Source of the DNA: Natrialba taiwanensis DSM 12281
GTDB taxonomy: Archaea; Halobacteriota; Halobacteria; Halobacteriales; Natrialbaceae
Length of the DNA stretch: 54,976 bases
Assembly (NCBI RefSeq): GCF_000337595.1
Contig: NZ_AOIL01000013.1
Location: 88,624 to 143,599 of the forward strand
Direction of reading: 5' to 3'
Part shown: positions 15,361 to 23,331 of the stretch, piece by piece
How the letters are laid out: every line of letters starts with the position of its first letter
Position numbering within the stretch: the first letter of the stretch is position 1
The notes under the pieces: model-generated
Seen by the model: only the letters and a program-made list of their open reading frames with translations
The model's database searches: none
What the model was told of the DNA's origin: nothing
Program-made: the position numbers and the translations under genes

Positions 15361-16532
15361 TCTTTCTCCTTTTCAGCCCGACCGCGTGCCATCAGGAAGA
15401 CGGCAACGTACTCTGGGAGTGACTGGTCACCCTCGGAGACCGTAAAGCTATCTCCTCTAAGTTCGACCGTCCCGCCGTCGGTGACGTCGACGGCGATGTC
15501 CTGGCCCACGAACGTCTCGGGGACGGCGTCGACCAACGGGTCGAACGCCGCGAGTTCATCGCGCTCGAGGCGAACCGTTTGCAGTCCACTGCCACCGTGG
15601 AGCGTGCCGGGCAGTCGGATGAGGCGGTTCGTGTCGGTCGTCACCGGTTCGTCGATCGGGGCGTTGTCCCGTTCGACGGCTTTCGAGGCGAAACGCTCCG
15701 CCAACTGCGCGACGGCGGTGTGGACGGTGACGTTGCCCGATTCGAGTTGCTCGCGGTTGTTCCGGGCGGCGTTTATTGTTGCCTGTGCCTTCCCCTCGCC
15801 GATACCGTCGAACTCCTGGAGGCGCTCGAGTGCGGCGTCTTCTTCGAGTTCGAGGAGGTCGTCGACGAAGGCCATGAAGTGATCGTGGGTTCGCTTTCCC
15901 CAGCCGCCCTCGACGCGGAGCGTTCGCCGCTCCGTCGGGGTCTTTCGACCGAGTCCGGCGACGGTTTCGGTTTCGATCAGTTCGTCGAAGTCGAGGCCGA
16001 TCCCGCGAACGTAGTCGACGATTTCGCGGCGGTGCTCCCGGTCGAGGTGGCGGACGTTGTCGTCGCGGACGTGGACGTGGTAGCCGCGACCGCCCGAAAA
16101 GACGAACTCCAGTTCTTCGAAGCCGAAGTCGTTTTCGAGAAAATCGAGGAGCCGAAACAGGGCGTCCTTACACGTCGCGAGCATCTCAGCGTAGGTGTCT
16201 TCTCCGAGGGTGACGTTCGGCAGGTGGTCCGCGTCGAGGTCGAAGACGAGATCAGCGGATTGCCAGTCTTTCTCGCTCATCGAACTCGCGCTCGGATCGC
16301 GAAAGCGGCCCGCGGAGAAGTAGACGTGTCGCGGGCGCTTGCGGACGAGGAACTCGGAGAGTTCGCCGAGTTCGAGCAGTGATCGGTGGCGGACCATCGT
16401 CGTGCCGGGGCTTTCGGTCCAGGGGATAAAGCCCCACTCGCGTTCGTTCGCGGCGGGCGGTGGCGTTAGCTCCGTCCGTCGATAGTAGTCTCGAAATCGC
16501 CCCCGAAGATAGGCCCTCGTTCGCTCCTCCAT
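15357..16532 (-). CDS. priS: DNA primase small (catalytic) subunit PriS
   Basis: 391 residues of the archaeo-eukaryotic primase. The catalytic acidic motif VFDLDADH is at 96-103 (D98, D100), followed by the FSGGRGYHVHVRD motif (about 152-164) that binds nucleotide triphosphate, and the C-terminal RLPGTLHGGSGLQTV region (about 308). The N terminus (EERTRAYLRGRFRDYY) is family-typical, supporting the start at 16532. Synthesises primers with PriL, which is not in this window. Upstream partner of the GINS gene in one transcript. Confidence 0.95.
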   Translation of the reverse strand: MEERTRAYLRGRFRDYYRRTELTPPPAANEREWGFIPWTESPGTTMVRHRSLLELGELSEFLVRKRPRHVYFSAGRFRDPSASSMSEKDWQSADLVFDLDADHLPNVTLGEDTYAEMLATCKDALFRLLDFLENDFGFEELEFVFSGGRGYHVHVRDDNVRHLDREHRREIVDYVRGIGLDFDELIETETVAGLGRKTPTERRTLRVEGGWGKRTHDHFMAFVDDLLELEEDAALERLQEFDGIGEGKAQATINAARNNREQLESGNVTVHTAVAQLAERFASKAVERDNAPIDEPVTTDTNRLIRLPGTLHGGSGLQTVRLERDELAAFDPLVDAVPETFVGQDIAVDVTDGGTVELRGDSFTVSEGDQSLPEYVAVFLMARGRAEKEKE

Positions 16533-16610
16533 GCGCTTGCGCTACTCGTCGTGGCGCGGGTATAATTGTATTGGACTGTCCGTGCGGGTGACCGTCGGTC
16601 CCAGACCACA

Positions 16611-17087
16611 CTACCGGCGCATCAGATCGGAGATCCGGTCCGCGATCCCGTCGCCGGAGCCGAGTTTCAGATAGTAGGCGTCGCCGCTGTCCTCGTAGTA
16701 GTTATCGATCCGACGTTTGATCTCGAAGCCGAGATGCTCGTAGAACTGCAGGGCGTTCTCGTTGCTCGTCCGGGCGTGACAGGTGATCGTCTCGTGGTCG
16801 TCAGCCACGCGGGCGACGAGGCGTTTCCCGAGGCCCTCTCCGCGACGGGCCGGCGAAACTGCGAGAAAGAGAATGTAGCCGTCGCGTCGAACGGCGGCAA
16901 AACCGACGAGTTCGTTGTCGAGGACGTAGCAGTGAACGGTCGATCGTCGGTAGGCGTCAGTAAAGAAATCCCGCCGCTGCTTGAGGACGTCCTCCTGCTG
17001 GTTGATCTGCTCTTTAAGCTGCCAGGCCTGCTCGACGAACTCGTCGTTCCCTGGCGTAACGACGCGCCTGTCGATGTTGACGCTCAC
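16611..17087 (-). CDS. GNAT family N-acetyltransferase
   Basis: 158 residues using a GTG start at 17087 (MSVNIDRRVVTPGNDEF). An AATATAATT box at about 17110-17118 lies 27 nt upstream on this strand, which fixes the start; the longer in-frame extension would begin upstream of the promoter. The acetyl-CoA-binding signature is VSPARRGEGLGKRLVARV (about 89-106), then NENALQFYEHLGFEIKRRIDNYY, the usual RimI-like ending. Substrate unknown. A conserved N-terminal helix (AWQLKEQINQQEDVLKQRRDFF) precedes the GNAT core. Confidence 0.87.
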   Translation of the reverse strand: MSVNIDRRVVTPGNDEFVEQAWQLKEQINQQEDVLKQRRDFFTDAYRRSTVHCYVLDNELVGFAAVRRDGYILFLAVSPARRGEGLGKRLVARVADDHETITCHARTSNENALQFYEHLGFEIKRRIDNYYEDSGDAYYLKLGSGDGIADRISDLMRR

Positions 17088-17319
17088 TACCACTGCCTTA
17101 CATCGTCGCCAATATAATTCCACCGGCAACGAGGTCCCCGACCGAGATACTGTCGACCGGGTGACTATCAATCGCAGTACTGCGGGCTACTGCAGGACCC
17201 GCCGCGGACAACGCGGATTCGAGGCCGACTGCTCGCTGACTGTCGTCCGAAAGTACCGGTGCTACGTCGGCGGAAGCGACGGACATACGACGGCGGTACG
17301 CAAACGTCGATACGAGACG

Positions 17320-17769
17320 ATGGGCTTCGAACTGCGCGATCACACTGCCGACGTTGCGGTCGCGGCGACCGGCGAGTCGCTCGACGGGGTCTTCGCCGCC
17401 GTCGCCGACGGCCTGGCGGCCTGCTCGACTGACGAGATCCCCGACGCAGGCGAGCGGTTTTCGCTTACCGTCGCCGCCGAGAGCCGCGAGGCACTGCTGT
17501 TCGACTATCTCGACGAACTCATCTATCTGCGGGATGTGCGCGCCGAACTCCCGGTCGACCACCGCGTCGAGTCGATCAGCGGGCCGACAGTTGAGTCAGC
17601 CAATGGCGACGATCCAACAGCCGATCCTCCGTGGGAGGTGACCGCAACCGCCCGCGGCGTCCCGCTTGCTGAACTCGACGCCCGGGAGGTGAAAGCCGTC
17701 ACCTATTCCGAGATGCGACTCGAGAACGTCGCCGACGGGTGGGAGGCGTACGTCGTCTTCGACATTTGA
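17320..17769 (+). CDS. Archease (RtcB cofactor)
   Basis: 149 residues starting MGFELRDHTADVAVAATGES, the archease signature with the HTADV metal-site region. The LLFDYLDELIYLRD helix, VKAVTYSEMRLE and the terminal aspartate FDI are all present; in characterised archeases acidic residues of these motifs bind metal and activate RtcB guanylylation. Translation from upstream in-frame codons would add an unrelated basic tail, so the ATG at 17320 was chosen. RtcB follows 75 bp downstream in the same orientation. Confidence 0.93.
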   Translation: MGFELRDHTADVAVAATGESLDGVFAAVADGLAACSTDEIPDAGERFSLTVAAESREALLFDYLDELIYLRDVRAELPVDHRVESISGPTVESANGDDPTADPPWEVTATARGVPLAELDAREVKAVTYSEMRLENVADGWEAYVVFDI

Positions 17770-17844
17770 TCAAACGCGATTGTACTCGCATACTGAGCAA
17801 CTCGAGAGACGAACACCTTTCATCGTCGGGGTCCGACTTTGCGT

Positions 17845-19311
17845 ATGAGCAATTCCACGTTCGAGGCCGGCGACATCACGCTCGAGCAGGTGCGCGAGTT
17901 CGTCTGGGAGATCCCTCAAAAGGGAGATATGCACGCGCCCGCGAGAGTGCTCGCGAGCGAAGCCCTCCTCGAGGAGATCAGGGAGGATAAGACGCTCGAG
18001 CAGATCACAAACACGACTCACCTGCCGGGGATCACGAACTACGCGATTTGCATGCCCGACGGCCACCAGGGCTACGGGTTCCCGGTCGGTGGAGTGGGTG
18101 CACTCGACGCCGAGAACGGCTGTATTTCGCCGGGAGCGGTCGGCTACGACATCAATTGCGGCGTCAGAATGATGCGGACGAATCTGACCTACGACGAGCT
18201 TCAGGGACGGGAAGAAGAACTCGTCGACTCCCTCTTTGCGAACATCCCGTCGGGGCTTGGCGGCGGCGGCGTCGTCGAAGCCGGCGTTGACACCGTCGAC
18301 GAAATCCTCGCCCGCGGCGTCGACTGGGCGCTTGAGAACGGTCACGCCGTCGAGGACGACCTGCTACACTGCGAGGACGAGGGAATGCGTGAGGGCGCAG
18401 ATCCGGAGAAGGTGAGCCAGAAGGCCAAAGACCGCGGGAAAAACCAGATCGGTTCGCTCGGCTCTGGAAACCACTTCCTCGAAGTCCAGCGCGTCACGGA
18501 CGTCTTCGACGACGAGGTGGGTGAGGCCTACGGCCTTGAAGCGGACCAGATCGTCGTCCTGATCCACTGCGGCTCGCGCGGCCTGGGCCACCAGACCTGC
18601 AACGACTACCTCCGGAAGATCGAGCAACAACACCAGGGACTGCTGAACCAGTTGCCGGACAAAGAACTCGCGGCCGCGCCCGCCGGCTCCCAACTCGCCG
18701 AAGACTACTACGGCGCGATGAACGCCGCGATCAACTTCGCGTGGGTCAACCGCCAACTCATCATGCACCGCACGCGGCGGGTCTTCGAGCGCGTCTTCGA
18801 CCGCTCGTGGGAGGCCATGGACATGCACCTGCTGTACGACGTAGCCCACAACATCGCGAAGAAGGAAACGCACACCGTGGCGGGAGACGAACGCGAACTC
18901 TACGTCCACCGCAAGGGTGCCACGCGGGCGTTCCCTGCCGGCCACCCCGAAGTTCCCGCCGCGTATCGCGATGTCGGTCAGCCCGTCATCATCCCCGGCA
19001 GCATGGGAGCAGGCAGCTACGTCCTGCGAGGCGGCAAACACTCGATGGACCTCACCTTCGGCTCCACGGCCCACGGCGCGGGACGACTAATGAGTCGTAC
19101 CCAGGCCAAAAACGAGTTCTGGGGCGGCGACGTACAGGATGAACTCGAGGACCAGCAACAGATCTACGTGAAGGCCCAGTCCGGCGCGACGGTCGCCGAG
19201 GAAGCTCCCGGCGTCTACAAGGACGTCGATGAGGTCGTTCGCGTCTCGGACGCGTTGGGAATCGGGGATAAGGTGGCGCGGACGTTCCCGGTGTGTAACA
19301 TCAAGGGGTAA
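17845..19311 (+). CDS. rtcB: RNA-splicing ligase RtcB (3'-phosphate/5'-OH RNA ligase)
   Basis: 488 residues from the ATG at 17845. Joins tRNA halves after intron removal, using GTP. Motifs: HLPGITNYAICMPDGHQGYGFPVGG, GYDINCGVRMM with the metal-binding Cys, GSGNHFLEVQ, and STAHGAGRLMSR, in which H410 corresponds to the guanylylated histidine. The conserved IPGSMGAGSYVLRG also aligns. Length matches archaeal RtcB without an intein. Functionally coupled with the archease just upstream. Confidence 0.96.
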   Translation: MSNSTFEAGDITLEQVREFVWEIPQKGDMHAPARVLASEALLEEIREDKTLEQITNTTHLPGITNYAICMPDGHQGYGFPVGGVGALDAENGCISPGAVGYDINCGVRMMRTNLTYDELQGREEELVDSLFANIPSGLGGGGVVEAGVDTVDEILARGVDWALENGHAVEDDLLHCEDEGMREGADPEKVSQKAKDRGKNQIGSLGSGNHFLEVQRVTDVFDDEVGEAYGLEADQIVVLIHCGSRGLGHQTCNDYLRKIEQQHQGLLNQLPDKELAAAPAGSQLAEDYYGAMNAAINFAWVNRQLIMHRTRRVFERVFDRSWEAMDMHLLYDVAHNIAKKETHTVAGDERELYVHRKGATRAFPAGHPEVPAAYRDVGQPVIIPGSMGAGSYVLRGGKHSMDLTFGSTAHGAGRLMSRTQAKNEFWGGDVQDELEDQQQIYVKAQSGATVAEEAPGVYKDVDEVVRVSDALGIGDKVARTFPVCNIKG

Positions 19312-19340
19312 TCACCGACTTCGATCGGAGTTCGAGAGGC

Positions 19341-19571
19341 CTATTTCAGTCGGAACGGGTTCTCGTCGTCATCCTCACTGGCATCCCCGCTCGTCTCTTC
19401 GGTCTCGCTATCGTACGGCTTGCGGGCGGTGATCGTCACCGTCGCCTCGGGATTGTCCTCGTCGGACCAGGGGCTGTCGTAGGCCGAGAGTTCGAGATCG
19501 GTCACGTCCCAGCCGGCGGCTTCGATGCGGTCGACGAGTTCGCGCTGGTCGGAGAGCATGTCGTCGTCCAT
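19341..19571 (-). CDS. Hypothetical acidic protein
   Basis: 76 residues from the ATG at 19571 (MDDDMLSDQRELVDRIEAAGW). The first 50 residues look like a small alpha-beta unit with an amphipathic helix (DQRELVDRIEAAGWDV) followed by beta strands (EATVTITARK); the tail is acidic and likely disordered (ETEETSGDASEDDDENP). An in-frame extension to 19673 is Cys/Pro-rich and unlike haloarchaeal coding, so it was excluded. Not recognised. Convergent with rtcB. Confidence 0.65.
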   Translation of the reverse strand: MDDDMLSDQRELVDRIEAAGWDVTDLELSAYDSPWSDEDNPEATVTITARKPYDSETEETSGDASEDDDENPFRLK

Positions 19572-19717
19572 GGTCGGTGTTGGTGCGGGGACGGTGTAGG
19601 TTTTCGGCCGGCAGGGGTTTTTCGGCTGGCAGGATTCTCGGTCGACGGAATGGAGAGTGAGACGAGTCATCACGGCCGTCCGTCGGTGGAACTGGAACGA
19701 GGGCGTACGAGGTCGTG

Positions 19718-21283
19718 TTAGTCGTCGGTCTGTAACTCGTCGACACGGCGGACGAGTTGGTCGATCGTTTGCTCTTGCTGGGTCGTCGCCTCGACGATCC
19801 GCTCCGTCGCCGTCTCGCTTCGCTCCGAACGGTCCCGGACCGTCTCGATCGTCGAGGTGAGTTCTTCGACGCTGGCCGTCTGGTCGTCGATCACGCGGGC
19901 GACTTCCGAGATGCCGTGGGCGGCCTCGTCGACGGAGTCGGCAATTGCCTCGAGTTCAGTGATGACGGCGTCGATCTGGGTTTCGGCGTGGTCGATCCGG
20001 TCGTGGGAGCGGGAGACGGCGTCAGTCGTCGCGGTGAACTGGGCCTGCAACTCGTCGAGGTTCGCCGTGATCTCCTCGGTGTGGTCCTGCGTCTCGTTGG
20101 CGAGGGTTTTGACGTGATCCGCGACGACGGCGAATCCGTCGCCGCTGTCGCCGGCGCGTGCGGCTTCGATGTTGGCGTTGAGCGCGAGGAGGTTCGTCTC
20201 GTCGGCGACGTCCGAGATGACCTCGACGACGGAGCCGATGTCGTCCATCTTGGCCGTGAGTTCGTCGATGTTTGCGGCGAGTTCGTCGCCTATTTCGACG
20301 ACGTCCTCGGTCGCCTCGTGTGCATCCGCGCCGGCATCGAGGCCGTGTTCAACGGCGTCTTTGGCGGCCTGGGCGGCGGTGTCGACCTCTTCGGACTGGG
20401 CGGCGACTTCCTCCATGCCGGCCGCGAACGTCTGCATCTCGCTTGCGGAGTCCTCGAGTAAGCGATGCTGTTCGGCGACGTTGTCCGCGATGTCGTCGGC
20501 GGCCGCGCTCGCGTCGTCGACGGCGGCTTGCATCTCGGTCGCCTGTTCGCTCACGCGGCCGGTGAGCGTTTCGAGGCTGGCGGCCATCTCGTTGAGGTCG
20601 TCGACGACGGCCACGAGTTCGGAATCGAGCAACTGGAACGAGTCGAGTCGCTGTGCGCGGGCGGTGAGGTCGCCGTGGCTGATTTCGGTTGCGGTCGTCT
20701 GGAGTTCGCGGACGAGCGCCGTCGTGGCGTCGCGCTCGGCGACAATGTCGGTTCGGTCGACGACGACTTCGATGACGCCGAGAAGGTCGTCACTTCCCCC
20801 CTCGCTCCTGTACAGCGGTGTCGCCGAGAAGTCAATGTGTTTCTCGTCGCCGTGGCGGTCGACCATGGTACTGGTGTCGCCGTACCGGCGTTGCTCGGGG
20901 TCGCGCAGTTCGACGCCGAACCGTTCGTGGGCGCGCTCGGGAGCCTGTAACACCTTGTCCGCGAGCGTATCCCCCCGGCGGCCGTCAGGGTAGAACAGTT
21001 CCGACGCATAGTCGTGGCCGAGCGCATCGGCTCGCTCGACGCCGGTCAACTCGGCCAACGCCGCGTTCCACTCGACGATCGTTCCCTCCGTATTCAGGAT
21101 GAACGTGGGGATGCCGGTCCCGTCGAACAGTTGTTGATAGCCGGCCTGCCGAATAACCGGCGCAGCAGCGCCCGCGAGTTCACCGACGGATTCCTCCCCG
21201 TGGTCGCCTTCGATCGGTCGATCGGAGACCGGTGTGGCTGTCGAATCGGCGTCTCGAGACTCGTCGGAAATCTTACTGTCCAT
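19718..21283 (-). CDS. Soluble methyl-accepting transducer with PAS domain
   Basis: 521 residues, no transmembrane segment. A PAS domain (about 45-185: LFDGTGIPTFILNTEGTIVEWNAALAELTGV) is followed by a HAMP-like stretch (ATEISHGDLTARAQRLDSF, about 196-215) and a long coiled-coil signalling domain with the hairpin tip VADETNLLALNANIEAARAG (about 345-365) that contacts CheA/CheW. Heptad-rich helices continue to the C terminus. It is therefore a cytoplasmic taxis transducer sensing an internal cue through PAS; the cue is unknown. No che genes are adjacent. The first 40 residues are acidic and low complexity. Confidence 0.9.
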   Translation of the reverse strand: MDSKISDESRDADSTATPVSDRPIEGDHGEESVGELAGAAAPVIRQAGYQQLFDGTGIPTFILNTEGTIVEWNAALAELTGVERADALGHDYASELFYPDGRRGDTLADKVLQAPERAHERFGVELRDPEQRRYGDTSTMVDRHGDEKHIDFSATPLYRSEGGSDDLLGVIEVVVDRTDIVAERDATTALVRELQTTATEISHGDLTARAQRLDSFQLLDSELVAVVDDLNEMAASLETLTGRVSEQATEMQAAVDDASAAADDIADNVAEQHRLLEDSASEMQTFAAGMEEVAAQSEEVDTAAQAAKDAVEHGLDAGADAHEATEDVVEIGDELAANIDELTAKMDDIGSVVEVISDVADETNLLALNANIEAARAGDSGDGFAVVADHVKTLANETQDHTEEITANLDELQAQFTATTDAVSRSHDRIDHAETQIDAVITELEAIADSVDEAAHGISEVARVIDDQTASVEELTSTIETVRDRSERSETATERIVEATTQQEQTIDQLVRRVDELQTDD

Positions 21284-21361
21284 TGGGTACTACCCGCACG
21301 GTTAGACGGAACGGAGTTAAAATCGACGGCAACAAAACAGTCCTATGATATGAAAGAGCGG

Positions 21362-21379
21362 GTAATCGAAATCGGTTAC
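21362..21379. promoter_or_regulatory. 18-bp palindrome in the divergent transducer/moaA region
   Basis: GTAATCGAAATCGGTTAC: GTAA pairs with TTAC and CGA with TCG, with one mismatch on each arm. It lies 25 bp upstream of the moaA TATA-like TTTAAG (21403-21408). Candidate operator. Confidence 0.4.
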
Positions 21380-21402
21380 TGGACGTGGAAATACCCGGCG
21401 CG

Positions 21403-21408
21403 TTTAAG
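21403..21408 (+). promoter_or_regulatory. TATA-like box for moaA
   Basis: TTTAAG is centred about 27 nt upstream of the ATG at 21433, supporting that start and a leaderless mRNA. Confidence 0.5.
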
Positions 21409-21432
21409 CGGATTCGACCACAACACGGAGAT

Positions 21433-22428
21433 ATGCTCACCGACGAGTTCGGGCGCGAGGTGACCGGGGTCCGCGTCTCGCTCACCGATCGGTGTAACTT
21501 TGACTGCGTCTACTGTCACAACGAGGGTCTCGGCGACACACGGGGGCCGATGGATCCGCAGGACGACGAGATGGAGACGGACGACGTCGTTCGCTTTCTC
21601 GAGGTCGCCGCCGAGTTCGACGTCGATGCGGTCAAGTTCACCGGCGGCGAGCCGATGCTCCGCCAGGACTTAGCCGAAATCATCGAGCGCACGCCCGACC
21701 AGATGGAGGTTTCGCTGACGACCAACGGCACGTTCCTTCCCGACCGCGCCGATGAACTCGTCGATGCGGGACTCGAACGTGTCAACGTCTCGCAGGATGC
21801 GCTCGATCCCGAGGATTTCGCGGCCGTGACCCAGAGCGGGGCCTACGAACGAGTGCTCGAAGGGGTTGAGGCAGCGCTCGATGCGGGACTGGACCCGGTC
21901 AAACTCAATATGGTCGTCTTCGAGCAGACGGCGGGGTACGTGCCGGAGATGGTCGACCACGTCGCGCGAAACGACGGCCTGCAACTCCAGTTGATCGAGT
22001 ACATGCCCGAGTTGACCGGCCGACCCGAGTGGAACATCGACATCCAGCGCGTTCACGACTGGCTCGCCGAGCAAGCCGACGAGATCGAACATCGGGAGAT
22101 GCACGATCGAAAGCGCTACTGGGTGAGCCACGACGAGGCACCCGAATCCGACCGCGGCATGGTCGAAATCGTCGATCCCGTCGAGAATCCGACCTTCTGT
22201 GCGAACTGCCATCGCGTCCGCGTCACCCACGAAGGCTATCTCAAGGGCTGTCTCAACCGGAACGACGATCTCCGGTCGATGGGCGAGATGACGAAATCAG
22301 AGATCCGCGAGACGTTCCGCGAAACCGTCGCGAACCGCGTCCCCTACTACGGCGAGTACATGGTGCAAAACGGCGACGGCGAGTGGGAAGTCAACGACGA
22401 GTACATCGAGGGCTACGCCGGCACCTGA
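21433..22428 (+). CDS. moaA: GTP 3',8-cyclase MoaA (molybdenum cofactor)
   Basis: 331-residue radical SAM enzyme converting GTP to 3',8-cH2GTP in molybdopterin synthesis. The SAM [4Fe-4S] motif is C21-x3-C25-x2-C28 in [15 protein letters not shown]. The second cluster site is in the C-terminal half ([21 protein letters not shown]). Other MoaA blocks include [18 protein letters not shown] and RVNVSQDAL. The protein ends EGYAGT and lacks the terminal Gly-Gly tail essential in bacterial MoaA. No other moa gene is adjacent. Confidence 0.92.
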   Translation: MLTDEFGREVTGVRVSLTDRCNFDCVYCHNEGLGDTRGPMDPQDDEMETDDVVRFLEVAAEFDVDAVKFTGGEPMLRQDLAEIIERTPDQMEVSLTTNGTFLPDRADELVDAGLERVNVSQDALDPEDFAAVTQSGAYERVLEGVEAALDAGLDPVKLNMVVFEQTAGYVPEMVDHVARNDGLQLQLIEYMPELTGRPEWNIDIQRVHDWLAEQADEIEHREMHDRKRYWVSHDEAPESDRGMVEIVDPVENPTFCANCHRVRVTHEGYLKGCLNRNDDLRSMGEMTKSEIRETFRETVANRVPYYGEYMVQNGDGEWEVNDEYIEGYAGT

Positions 22429-22542
22429 TCGTCACACTGCAGCGGAGTGATGTAGCTATGGCACTGCCGGTACACTGAACTCGTCTCCGCGACGGGAAAT
22501 CCCTCTTCTCTCACATCCCGATTCGTCCGGAGTGGCTACCGT

Positions 22543-23331
22543 CTACCGTGGCGGTCGCTTTTGCTTTCGTTTCCGACCGGGACTCCTGGATCGCTTCGTT
22601 CCGAGACTGACAATGATGAGCGTGACTGCGACCAACAGTAGGACGATCGCCGAGGCTGGCAGGTTGCCCGTCCCGGCGGTGTACACCGCGTAGCCGATGG
22701 TTCCCGACAGCAGTCCGACCAGCAGGCTCGATCCGAGCTGGACGAGTTCAAGACGGATGGTCCGGGCGTCGCGGCCGAGTTGGGTGCCGAGTGTGAGTCC
22801 GCTGTGACCGAGATCCCAGGCGAGGACGGTCGTGACTGTGCCGACGACGAGGGGTTCGACGACGGGTGATCGGGCGCCGGCGATGATGAGGCCGACGAGG
22901 AGGACAAGTGCACTGATGTCGATCGTTCGTGGGTGTGCCCAGTACAGTCCGGCGGCGAGAACGGCGACGCCGAGTGCAGTGACGCCGACGCCTGGGGTGG
23001 TGATGCCGGATGCGAGTGCGGCCATGGCTGTGGTGACGAGTGCGGCGGCGAGCGCACACCCGCTCGAGAACAGCGTTGGTTTGCGCGTGAGGGTGACGGG
23101 ACCGGCCGGTCCATCGCGGTCGTAGTCCCGCGACTCGGCCCGGTCTCGGTCTCGGTCTCGATCTTGATCCCGGTCCTGAACCTGCTCGCGCTCGCCGGGG
23201 CCCGTTGTCCCGCCCGCTGTCGCTCGGTGCCGTGGCTGTGACTGTGGCTCCGATTCCGCGCGGGGTCTCTCGGTCCCCCTGTCGGCGTGTCGCTCCTGCG
23301 TTCGACCGTGCTGTTCCGGTGGCGGCGTCAT
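22543..23331 (-). CDS. Membrane protein of the DUF58 cluster (DUF7519-like)
   Basis: 262 residues. The first 75 are charged and repetitive (Arg-Asp repeats such as DRDQDRDRDRDR), likely a cytoplasmic tail. About seven hydrophobic helices follow (80-245: LFSSGCALAAALVTTAMAAL, GVTALGVAVLAAGLYW, ISALVLLVGLIIAGA, VVGTVTTVLAWDLG, LGSSLLVGLLSGTIGYAVY, AIVLLLVAVTLIIVSL), and the protein ends in a basic KRSRSPGRKRKQKRPPR. Last gene of an operon with DUF58 and DUF4129 proteins (4-bp overlap). The DUF number is from memory; function unknown. Confidence 0.75.
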   Translation of the reverse strand: MTPPPEQHGRTQERHADRGTERPRAESEPQSQPRHRATAGGTTGPGEREQVQDRDQDRDRDRDRAESRDYDRDGPAGPVTLTRKPTLFSSGCALAAALVTTAMAALASGITTPGVGVTALGVAVLAAGLYWAHPRTIDISALVLLVGLIIAGARSPVVEPLVVGTVTTVLAWDLGHSGLTLGTQLGRDARTIRLELVQLGSSLLVGLLSGTIGYAVYTAGTGNLPASAIVLLLVAVTLIIVSLGTKRSRSPGRKRKQKRPPR

